The notes beneath the pieces were generated by a model. It saw only the letters and a program-made list of their open reading frames with translations. It made no database searches and was not told the DNA's origin. Shown in pieces: positions 1 to 5,480 of a DNA stretch of 11,969 nucleotides (positions are counted from its first letter, which is position 1; every line of letters begins with the position of its first letter). The DNA is from Chitinophagaceae bacterium (GTDB taxonomy: Bacteria; Bacteroidota; Bacteroidia; Chitinophagales; Chitinophagaceae). The translations under genes and the position numbers were made by a program. The stretch lies in the NCBI GenBank assembly GCA_003151295.1, contig PLXD01000231.1, forward strand, positions 1 to 11,969. The letters are read 5' to 3'.

Positions 1-510
1 AATGTGAATACCGAACCCCTGGACAGCGAATACAGGCGTCTTATGCAGGAGGTGATGGAAGCGGCCGATACGGAAGGCCCTATGCGGCTGGCTATCGTGC
101 AGAACCGTATCATGCTGCTGATCGAGCGATTCTTCCTGCGTTTATACGAAAGAAAGAAAAATTCTTTTTTCGATGTTCCCCTGTCCAAAGCGGATATTAA
201 CCGGATGATGCAGGCGGAAGCGGCGCTGACAAGGGATATATTCGAACCGGCCCCTACGATCAGCCAGTTGGCGAAAATGGTAAGCGTCAGCGAGTCGAAG
301 TTGAAAAAGGATTTTAAGATCGTATACGGATCGCCTGTCTATGAGTATTTTCAGAAGGCCCGCATGCAGATAGCGAAGGACAAGCTTCTTTCCGGAGATC
401 ATTCCGTGAAGGAAGTGGCCATGCAATTGGGCTATTCCAATCTCAGCAATTTCACGATTGCCTTCAAGAAAGAATTCGGATTGCTACCGAGTAAACTCGT
501 ACATGGATGA
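1..510 (+). CDS. AraC-family transcriptional regulator, C-terminal part (5' end outside window)
   Basis: The reading frame is open from the first base, so the N-terminal part lies outside the window; the GTG at 4 need not be a real start. Family members are usually about 280-330 residues and 169 codons are visible. Numbering from the GTG codon, the C-terminal third is the classic double helix-turn-helix DNA-binding domain. The first HTH is at about 86-106 (ISQLAKMVSVSESKLKKDFK) and the second at about 134-156. It ends with the family signature GYSNLSNFTIAFKKEFGLLPSKL at 143-164. The preceding visible part is helical and rich in basic and aromatic residues, as in PchR-like AraC regulators of Bacteroidota. 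The effector and target genes cannot be told from this fragment. The gene converges on kdsA and shares no operon with it. The family call is secure; the subfamily is a guess. Confidence 0.93.
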   Translation, partial: NVNTEPLDSEYRRLMQEVMEAADTEGPMRLAIVQNRIMLLIERFFLRLYERKKNSFFDVPLSKADINRMMQAEAALTRDIFEPAPTISQLAKMVSVSESKLKKDFKIVYGSPVYEYFQKARMQIAKDKLLSGDHSVKEVAMQLGYSNLSNFTIAFKKEFGLLPSKLVHG

Positions 511-533
511 GCTGAGATCGATGAGCTGCGATC
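506..533. repeat. 14-bp tandem duplication at the 3' end of the AraC gene
   Basis: GATGAGCTGAGATC (506-519) is followed directly by GATGAGCTGCGATC (520-533), with one mismatch. The first copy contains the TGA stop codon (508-510) of the AraC gene, so the second copy is wholly non-coding. It looks like a local duplication; no function is proposed. Confidence 0.75.
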
Positions 534-733
534 TTTACAGCTATGTTTATCTCCTTTGCAGATAATGAAATTGTTGAAGGAGCGGTAAATTTGCACAGTA
601 TTTGCAATATCATCCCAAATCCCGTTTTTAATTCCACTTTTTTCCAAGAAAGACCAGGCCGGATTCGTTACCTCAAAGAAGATATCTCCATTTCCTTTTA
701 AATCACCTTTTTCAAAGCAGGGATTGCTCCCGC
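511..733. other. convergent intergenic region between the AraC gene and kdsA
   Basis: These 223 bases separate the two convergent stop codons. They hold the second copy of a 14-bp duplication, one consensus-like -7 box (586-593) with no gene behind it, and a hairpin at the kdsA end (715-735). A short frame from a TTG at 591 to a TAA at 699-701 (36 codons) is open on the + strand, but it has no ATG and no recognisable family, so it is not called as a gene. The last 100 bases contain several T-rich runs. Nothing else was seen. Confidence 0.6.
586..593 (+). promoter_or_regulatory. orphan -7 promoter-like box TAAATTTG
   Basis: TAAATTTG is a full match to the Bacteroidota -7 consensus TAnnTTTG and is followed by CACAG. 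No ATG follows before the end of kdsA, so the box has no obvious gene. It may be chance, a relic, or the promoter of a small transcript running antisense into the 3' end of kdsA. No convincing -33 TTTG lies about 19 bases upstream. Confidence 0.3.
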
Positions 734-735
734 TT
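715..735 (-). terminator. possible terminator hairpin of kdsA
   Basis: AAGC (715-718) plus GGGA (720-723) pair with TCCC (728-731) plus GCTT (732-735), leaving A719 bulged and a 4-base loop. The stem overlaps the kdsA stop codon. On the minus strand it is followed only by TTTGAAAAAGG, so a proper U-run is missing. The structure is visible; the terminator role is weak. Confidence 0.35.
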
Positions 736-1552
736 AAACGACTGCTTTACGAATTTTGACCAACTGCTGCAGCAATGCCTCTAAGAGGTCCAGTCTCAGC
801 ATATTAGCCCCGTCGCTCATGGCCGAGGCAGGATTGGGGTGGGTCTCGATGAACAGCCCATTGGCGCCTGCGGCGATAGCGGCTTTTGCGATAGTACCGA
901 TCAGTTGCGGATTGCCACCTGTGACTCCAGAGGTCTGGTTGGGTTGTTGGAGGGAATGGGTGCAGTCCATCACGACCGGTGTTCCATGTTCCTGCATCCA
1001 CGGAATATTCCGGTAATCGACTACCAAGTCCTGGTAGCCAAAAGTAGTTCCTCTTTCTGTCAGGATGATCTTTTTATTGCCCGCGTTCCGGATCTTTTCG
1101 ACGGCAAATTTCATAGCGGGTCCGCTTAGGAACTGTCCTTTTTTGACATTCACGATCTTGCCTGTAGCTGCGGCCGCTATGAGCAGGTCGGTTTGGCGGC
1201 AAAGAAAAGCAGGGATCTGCAGGATGTCAACGTATTTGGCGGCTGGGGCGGCCTCATCGTGCGCATGGATATCCGAAGTAGTGGGGAGCTTGTATTTTTC
1301 CCCAACTTTTTTCACGAGGGCCAGGCCTTTCTCATCGCCGATCCCTGTGAAGGAGGAAGCGCTGGTGCGATTCGCTTTCCGGTAAGAGGCTTTGAAAACA
1401 TAGGGGATTCCCAGGTTCTTACAGATATGGGAGACTTTATCGGCCACTTCCATGACGAGTGATTCACTTTCAACAACACAGGGGCCGGCGATCAGGAAGA
1501 AATTGTTCTTATCGTAGGATTGATGCTGAAACAGCTTGTGTAGAGATTCCAT
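734..1552 (-). CDS. kdsA: 3-deoxy-8-phosphooctulonate synthase (KDO-8-P synthase), metal-dependent type
   Basis: Cytoplasmic enzyme that condenses phosphoenolpyruvate with D-arabinose 5-phosphate to KDO-8-phosphate, the committed step toward the KDO sugar of lipopolysaccharide. The 272-residue protein has the normal family length and its motifs: AGPCVVES (22-29), FKASYRKANRTS (53-64), IPAFLCRQTDLL (113-124), KKGQFLSGPAMKF (137-149) and LTERGTTFGY (164-173). The metal ligands known from the Aquifex aeolicus enzyme (Cys11, His185, Glu222, Asp233) align here as Cys25, His199, Glu236 and Asp247, all with the same offset of 14. This places it in the metal-dependent class rather than the Asn-containing E. 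coli class. The ATG start is supported by a -7 box four bases upstream. It is transcribed alone, divergently from the threonine dehydrogenase gene. Confidence 0.97.
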   Translation of the reverse strand: MESLHKLFQHQSYDKNNFFLIAGPCVVESESLVMEVADKVSHICKNLGIPYVFKASYRKANRTSASSFTGIGDEKGLALVKKVGEKYKLPTTSDIHAHDEAAPAAKYVDILQIPAFLCRQTDLLIAAAATGKIVNVKKGQFLSGPAMKFAVEKIRNAGNKKIILTERGTTFGYQDLVVDYRNIPWMQEHGTPVVMDCTHSLQQPNQTSGVTGGNPQLIGTIAKAAIAAGANGLFIETHPNPASAMSDGANMLRLDLLEALLQQLVKIRKAVV

Positions 1553-1556
1553 GCTG

Positions 1557-1564
1557 CAAACCTA
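1557..1564 (-). promoter_or_regulatory. kdsA -7 promoter box (TAGGTTTG), 4 bases before the start codon
   Basis: Read on the minus strand the sequence is TAGGTTTG, then CAGC, then the kdsA ATG. It fully matches the Bacteroidota -7 consensus TAnnTTTG. Since transcription in this phylum starts a few bases after this box, the mRNA would begin at or very near the ATG. No matching -33 TTG was found at the usual distance. Confidence 0.6.
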
Positions 1565-1586
1565 CGAATTTTCGTCCACCGTCCAC

Positions 1587-1605
1587 GCCTGTCTGTCAAG
1601 CAGGC
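1587..1605. repeat. small inverted repeat in the kdsA-tdh divergent region
   Basis: GCCTG (1587-1591) and CAGGC (1601-1605) are complementary arms around a 9-base loop. The wording resembles the CCTG...CAGG palindromes scattered between genes in many Bacteroidota genomes. That likeness is from general memory and is not tested. It lies between the two divergent promoters and has no T-run. Confidence 0.35.
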
Positions 1606-1637
1606 CGGTATGGGAATGGCGACCTGGGTTTTTCATT

Positions 1638-1645
1638 TATATTTG
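1638..1645 (+). promoter_or_regulatory. -7 promoter box (TATATTTG) of the threonine dehydrogenase gene
   Basis: TATATTTG fits TAnnTTTG and ends 17 bases before the ATG at 1663, which would give a leader of roughly 10 bases. No Shine-Dalgarno-like purine run lies between the box and the start. Confidence 0.5.
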
Positions 1646-1662
1646 GCATTTAAACGATTGTT

Positions 1663-2628
1663 ATGGCGAAGGAAAAAATATTGGTGATCGGCGCCAGCGG
1701 ACAAATAGGCGTCGAGTTGACATTGGCATTACGAAAGATCTATGGCAACGCGAATGTGGTAGCTTCCGATCTGCGGGAAGAGAACGAACTGTTGCGGGGC
1801 AGCGGGCCTTATGTCTCATTGGATGTGATGAACAAGGAGATGCTGCATGTCCAGGTCATCCGGCAGAATATCACCCAGATCTATCTGCTGGCTGCTATTC
1901 TTTCGGCTACAGGTGAAAAGAACCCGAACCTGGCCTGGCATCTGAATATGCAGGGACTATTGAATGTTTTGGATATTGCCCGGGAAGAAAAATTACAGAA
2001 AGTCTTTTGGCCCAGCAGTATTGCCGTGTTCGGCCCGACATCGCCCAGGAAGGATTGCCCCCAGCGGACGATCATTGAACCCATTACGGTTTATGGCATT
2101 AGTAAGTATGCTGGCGAGTTCTGGTGCAATTATTTCTATGGACGATATGGGGCCGATGTCCGAAGCATTCGTTACCCGGGCCTGATCAGTTATAAATCCT
2201 CTCCGGGCGGCGGCACCACCGATTATGCCGTGGAGATCTTTACCGAGGCCCTGGAGAACGGCCATTATACCTGTTTCCTGCAGGAAGACACCTATCTGCC
2301 CATGATGTATATGCCCGATGCAATCCGTGCGACCATCGAGCTGATGGAAGCGCCGGCCGCAAAAATTACCGTACGCACTTCTTATAATGTCAGTGGGCTG
2401 AGTTTTTCTCCTCGTGAGATCAGTGAAGAGATCAAAAAGCATATACCCGATTTTACCATAGTCTATGCGCCGGATTATCGTCAGGCCATTGCCAATAGCT
2501 GGCCGCAAAGCATCGATGATTCAGTGGCCCGGCAGGATTGGGGCTGGAGGAATGAATATGATCTTTCCCGAATGACAGCCGACATGCTGGAAAACCTTCA
2601 GGAAGCTAACAATCTACCCGTTCGATAG
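1663..2628 (+). CDS. tdh: L-threonine 3-dehydrogenase, SDR (UDP-galactose epimerase-like) type
   Basis: Predicted cytoplasmic NAD-dependent oxidation of L-threonine to 2-amino-3-oxobutanoate, which a glycine C-acetyltransferase (Kbl) would split into glycine and acetyl-CoA. No kbl gene is in this window. The 321-residue protein starts with a Rossmann fold: the dinucleotide-binding GASGQIG is at 10-16 and the acidic residue after beta-2 is Asp36. The SDR catalytic set is Ser118/Ser119 (WPSSIAVFGP) with Tyr144 and Lys148 (YGISK). RYPGLIS (170-176), TYLPMMYMPDA (210-220) and SWPQSIDDSVARQDWGW (279-295) match the short-chain type of threonine dehydrogenase described from Flavobacterium and related bacteria, not the zinc-dependent E. 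coli Tdh. Other extended SDR epimerases are the main alternative, but the C-terminal signature argues against them. Confidence 0.9.
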   Translation: MAKEKILVIGASGQIGVELTLALRKIYGNANVVASDLREENELLRGSGPYVSLDVMNKEMLHVQVIRQNITQIYLLAAILSATGEKNPNLAWHLNMQGLLNVLDIAREEKLQKVFWPSSIAVFGPTSPRKDCPQRTIIEPITVYGISKYAGEFWCNYFYGRYGADVRSIRYPGLISYKSSPGGGTTDYAVEIFTEALENGHYTCFLQEDTYLPMMYMPDAIRATIELMEAPAAKITVRTSYNVSGLSFSPREISEEIKKHIPDFTIVYAPDYRQAIANSWPQSIDDSVARQDWGWRNEYDLSRMTADMLENLQEANNLPVR

Positions 2629-2666
2629 ACTTTGAGGGATGGTGAGGGAAGGGGCGCTTTTTTTAG

Positions 2667-2674
2667 TAAATTTG
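2667..2674 (+). promoter_or_regulatory. -7 promoter box (TAAATTTG) upstream of the TlpA-like gene
   Basis: TAAATTTG, a full TAnnTTTG match, lies 44 bases before the ATG at 2719 and 39 bases after the stop of the preceding gene. It supports separate transcription of this gene and rules against a TTG start at 2632, which would lie upstream of the promoter. Confidence 0.5.
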
Positions 2675-2718
2675 CCTCTTCTATTAACGGTCTTCTTTGT
2701 CTTTTTAACGGTTCTTTT

Positions 2719-3987
2719 ATGTCCAGACTATTCTTCGGGTTATTCCTTGTTGTATATCAACTGATAGCACTACATGTGATAGCATTGCCTGTACTGGTAG
2801 CTCCGCTCCGGGGCCCCGGATTTCGCAACGGGCAATGGCAGGCCCTGCTGCATAGAAAAGACGGAAATGATATTGTCTTCAATTTCGAAGTGAAGGATAG
2901 CGCCGGGAAAAAGATCTTGTATATCCGGAATGCCGGCGAGCATTTACTGGTGGACGATATAACCATCAAGGAAGACTCTGTACTGATCCGCCTTCCTTTT
3001 TTCGAATCCCAGTTGAGGGCCGTGGTGACGAGCGACGGCAACCTGGAAGGGGTATGGCTCAAACACGGAGCGGATAATTACCAGGCCCTTCCATTCAAGG
3101 CTTTTTATGGAGTATCTTTTCGTTTTCCTACCGGGCGTAAAACGGAGACAGGCAATACAGGCATTACGGGCCGCTGGCAAGCGGTATTCCGGTCCCCGGG
3201 CGGTAAGGATTCGTCTTTGCGTATAGGCGAATTTGAAGAGAAAGACGGCATCGTGAAGGGCACTTTTTTAGATCCCACCGGCGACCTTCGCTTCCTGGAA
3301 GGAGTAATGGATGGAGATTCCCTGAAGCTTTCCTGTTTTGACGGCGGTCATGCTTACTTGTTCAGGGCAAAACTGGAAGGAATGAAGATCACCGGGGGGC
3401 AGTTCTTTTCGGGAGCGGCAGGCTACGAGACCTGGACTGCCTATAAAGATGAGGCGGCAAAGCTGCCGGACGAGTTCAGTCTTACCAAACTCAGGGAGGG
3501 GGCCGGTCCATTGGATTTTTCATTTAGAGATATTGACAGCAATACTGTTTCGATCCGGGATCAGCGATTCAGGGGGAAAGTGGTGTTGATACAGATCATG
3601 GGATCCTGGTGCCCGAATTGCATGGATGAGACGAATTTCCTGAGCACCTTTTACGATCAATACCATGCCAAGGGAGTCGAGATCATCGGGCTGGCATATG
3701 AACGCACGACCGATTTTACCCGCTCCCAAAATAGCCTCCGAAATTTTCAGCAACGTTTCAAGGTCAAATACCCGATGCTGATCACGGGTGTCACGGTGGG
3801 GGACCCTCAACGCGCTGAAAAGACCCTGCCGCAATTGGAGGCAATTGTGGGATTCCCTACGACTATTTTTGTAGATAAAGCGGGGAATATAGAAAAGATC
3901 CATACCGGTTTCAGCGGCCCCGGGACAGATGTCCATTATGAGGAGACGAAGCAGGAATTTTATAAGATCGTGGATGGATTGCTCTAA
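2719..3987 (+). CDS. exported TlpA-like thioredoxin-fold protein with duplicated beta-rich N-terminal region
   Basis: The 422-residue protein has a hydrophobic N-terminus (about 4-30) acting as signal peptide or membrane anchor, so it probably acts in the periplasm. The C-terminal third is a TlpA/AhpC-type thioredoxin domain. It contains GSWCPNC with redox cysteines Cys298 and Cys301, and the cis-proline in GFPTT (Pro380). Such domains reduce or exchange disulfides in exported proteins; the partner is unknown. Residues about 38-130 and 151-245 resemble each other: each opens with G-x-W-Q-A, runs through alternating beta-like strands and ends with a Y-x-A-L-P-F or W-T-A-Y segment. This looks like a tandem pair of small beta-barrel or lipocalin-like units. 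The ATG at 2719 was chosen over an in-frame TTG at 2632, because that one precedes the -7 box and would add 29 residues before the signal sequence. The stop codon overlaps the thyA promoter box. Confidence 0.85.
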   Translation: MSRLFFGLFLVVYQLIALHVIALPVLVAPLRGPGFRNGQWQALLHRKDGNDIVFNFEVKDSAGKKILYIRNAGEHLLVDDITIKEDSVLIRLPFFESQLRAVVTSDGNLEGVWLKHGADNYQALPFKAFYGVSFRFPTGRKTETGNTGITGRWQAVFRSPGGKDSSLRIGEFEEKDGIVKGTFLDPTGDLRFLEGVMDGDSLKLSCFDGGHAYLFRAKLEGMKITGGQFFSGAAGYETWTAYKDEAAKLPDEFSLTKLREGAGPLDFSFRDIDSNTVSIRDQRFRGKVVLIQIMGSWCPNCMDETNFLSTFYDQYHAKGVEIIGLAYERTTDFTRSQNSLRNFQQRFKVKYPMLITGVTVGDPQRAEKTLPQLEAIVGFPTTIFVDKAGNIEKIHTGFSGPGTDVHYEETKQEFYKIVDGLL

Positions 3988-3992
3988 ATTTG
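3985..3992 (+). promoter_or_regulatory. thyA -7 promoter box (TAAATTTG) starting in the upstream stop codon
   Basis: TAAATTTG begins with the TAA stop (3985-3987) of the TlpA-like gene and ends 4 bases (CACC) before the thyA ATG. It is a full match to TAnnTTTG with the same 4-base spacing seen at kdsA and at the methyltransferase gene. It predicts a thyA mRNA starting at or next to the ATG, in addition to any read-through from upstream. Confidence 0.6.
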
Positions 3993-3996
3993 CACC

Positions 3997-4791
3997 ATGG
4001 AACAGTATCTTACGCTACTTCAGCATATATTCGATACCGGGGCCTCAAAGACTGATCGAACGGGGACGGGGACCATTAGTTGTTTCGGCTACCAGATGCG
4101 TTTTGACCTGGCTAAAGGGTTTCCGTTGGTGACGACTAAGAAGCTGCATCTGAAAAGTATTATTTATGAATTGCTCTGGTTCCTGCAGGGCGATACCAAT
4201 ATCAAGTACCTGAAGGAGCATGGGGTCAGCATCTGGAATGAGTGGGCCGATGCGGAGGGCAACCTGGGTCCGGTCTATGGCAAGCAGTGGCGAAGCTGGG
4301 AAGGTGTGGATGGACAAACGGTGGATCAGATCTCGCAATTGATCGATCAGATCAGGAAGACCCCCGACAGCCGGCGCCTGATCGTCAGCGCCTGGAATGT
4401 GGCGGATCTACCGAAGATGGCCCTGATGCCCTGCCATACTATTTTCCAGTTCTATGTGGCTGAAGGAAAACTGAGTTGTCAACTATATCAGCGTAGCGCC
4501 GATTCATTTCTGGGCGTTCCTTTCAATATCGCCTCCTATGCCCTGCTCACCCTGATGATCGCGCAGGTCTGCGGGCTGGAGCCCGGTGAGTTCATTCATA
4601 CCTTCGGGGATGTGCATCTCTATAATAATCAAATCGAACAGGCCCGGTTGCAATTGACCCGGACGCCTTATCCCTTGCCGGTAATGAAGCTGAACCCTGC
4701 CGTCAAGGGTATTTTCGATTTCCGTTTCGAAGATTTCAGCCTGGAGAATTACCAAAGCCATCCGGCCATCAAGGCGTCTGTGGCGGTTTAG
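3997..4791 (+). CDS. thyA: thymidylate synthase
   Basis: Cytoplasmic enzyme that methylates dUMP to dTMP with 5,10-methylenetetrahydrofolate, releasing dihydrofolate. At 264 residues it has the same length as E. coli ThyA, and key residues fall at the same numbers. Arg21 (DRTGTGT) binds phosphate, and the catalytic nucleophile Cys146 lies in [36 protein letters not shown] (162-184) and [12 protein letters not shown] (about 206-217) bind dUMP and folate. The C-terminus IKASVAV matches the closing tail of the family. The start is 9 bases after the preceding stop, with no Shine-Dalgarno sequence but with a -7 box just before it. folA follows after 153 bases, a common and logical pairing because FolA regenerates the tetrahydrofolate that ThyA oxidises. 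Confidence 0.99.
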   Translation: MEQYLTLLQHIFDTGASKTDRTGTGTISCFGYQMRFDLAKGFPLVTTKKLHLKSIIYELLWFLQGDTNIKYLKEHGVSIWNEWADAEGNLGPVYGKQWRSWEGVDGQTVDQISQLIDQIRKTPDSRRLIVSAWNVADLPKMALMPCHTIFQFYVAEGKLSCQLYQRSADSFLGVPFNIASYALLTLMIAQVCGLEPGEFIHTFGDVHLYNNQIEQARLQLTRTPYPLPVMKLNPAVKGIFDFRFEDFSLENYQSHPAIKASVAV

Positions 4792-4797
4792 AACGTG

Positions 4798-4827
4798 TGG
4801 TTCAATCTGGTTCAACCGGGTTCAACG
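4798..4827. repeat. three tandem 10-bp units (GGTTCAA) after thyA
   Basis: TGGTTCAATC (4798-4807), TGGTTCAACC (4808-4817) and GGGTTCAACG (4818-4827) follow each other without spacers, starting 6 bases after the thyA stop. The shared core is GGTTCAA. It could be a protein-binding array or simple slippage; nothing in the sequence decides this. Confidence 0.7.
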
Positions 4828-4911
4828 TGACCTGTTATGATTCAGTATGGCGTATGTCGCAGGGTGGGTATGTGTTTTTCCACATTTTGCAGGTATAGTA
4901 GGTCTTATCGA

Positions 4912-4919
4912 TAATTTTA
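4912..4919 (+). promoter_or_regulatory. possible weak folA -7 box (TAATTTTA)
   Basis: TAATTTTA matches TAnnTTTG except for the last base and lies 25 bases before the folA ATG. A TTTTG at 4885-4889 lies 22 bases upstream and could be a -33 element. The match is weak, and folA may also be read from thyA transcripts. Confidence 0.25.
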
Positions 4920-4944
4920 GATTCATCAAATAAAGAATCAGGCT

Positions 4945-5448
4945 ATGATCGTCAGTCTTATTGTCGCGGCCAGCACGAACAATGTGATCGGGAAGAACAA
5001 CCAATTGCTCTGGCATCTGCCGAACGATATGAAATTCTTTAAGAACACTACCTGGGGAATGCCCGTGGTGATGGGTCGTAAGACCTATGAATCGCTGGCC
5101 GGGGGGGCTTTGCCGGGACGCTTTAATTTCGTCATTACCCGTAAAACAGGCTGGGATCCGCACGATGATAAGGTGAAGGTGGTCGCCACCATGGGGCAGG
5201 CGATCGCGGCTGCCGGAGAAACGGATTGCAGGGAGGTCTTCGTCATCGGCGGCGGACAGATCTACGCGGAGTCGATGGCGTCGGCGGATAGGATCTATAT
5301 GACCCGGGTGCATGCGGTCCTGGAGGGCGATACCTGGTTCCCGGCCATCGATGGAAAAGAGTGGGCTCTCCATTCCGAACTGAATTTTCCCGTTGATGAA
5401 AAGCACGCCTATGCTTACAGCTTCCAGGTATGGGAGCGAAAAAAATAG
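4945..5448 (+). CDS. folA: dihydrofolate reductase
   Basis: Cytoplasmic NADPH-dependent reduction of dihydrofolate to tetrahydrofolate, needed for thymidylate, purine and methionine synthesis. The 167-residue protein is of normal length for a bacterial chromosomal DHFR. It begins with the strand SLIVAAS and has NNVIGKNNQLLWHLPNDMKFF (12-32), in which Asp28 is the catalytic acid equivalent to E. coli Asp27 and Trp23 lies in the Met20-loop region. MPVVMGRKTYESL (39-51) and LPGRFNFVITR (56-66) form the NADPH and glutamate-tail binding regions, and IGGGQIY (101-107) is the glycine motif. It follows thyA on the same strand and supplies the reduced folate that ThyA uses up. Confidence 0.98.
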   Translation: MIVSLIVAASTNNVIGKNNQLLWHLPNDMKFFKNTTWGMPVVMGRKTYESLAGGALPGRFNFVITRKTGWDPHDDKVKVVATMGQAIAAAGETDCREVFVIGGGQIYAESMASADRIYMTRVHAVLEGDTWFPAIDGKEWALHSELNFPVDEKHAYAYSFQVWERKK

Positions 5449-5468
5449 CCGGTTTTCCGATGGTAGTT

Positions 5469-5476
5469 TACATTTG
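5469..5476 (+). promoter_or_regulatory. methyltransferase -7 promoter box (TACATTTG), 4 bases before the start codon
   Basis: TACATTTG, a full TAnnTTTG match, is followed by CCCT and the ATG at 5481. The spacing equals that at kdsA and thyA. It fixes the start at 5481 rather than at the ATG at 5430 inside folA, and predicts an mRNA with almost no leader. Confidence 0.55.
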
Positions 5477-5480
5477 CCCT

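Noticed and set aside
432..647. 71-codon minus-strand frame across the end of the AraC gene
   Set aside because: It overlaps a well-supported gene, has no recognisable domain and has low-complexity composition; it is a shadow frame.
2632..2718. TTG-initiated N-terminal extension of the TlpA-like protein
   Set aside because: It begins upstream of the -7 box and would place 29 residues before the signal sequence.
3864..3871. TATTTTTG, a TAnnTTTG match on the + strand
   Set aside because: It lies inside the coding sequence of the TlpA-like protein, 120 bases before the next gene; matches at this rate are expected by chance.
4798..4830. GGTTCAA units as a tRNA T-arm
   Set aside because: No acceptor stem, anticodon arm or CCA-side pairing can be built around it; it is a short tandem repeat.
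4870..4888. ATGTG-TTTTTC-CACAT hairpin followed by TTT as a thyA terminator
   Set aside because: The stem is only five weak pairs and the T-run is very short, so it is not convincing as a terminator.
5430..5480. Methyltransferase start at an ATG inside folA
   Set aside because: It would overlap folA by 19 bases and precede the promoter box; the ATG at 5481 has the same box-to-start spacing as two other genes.
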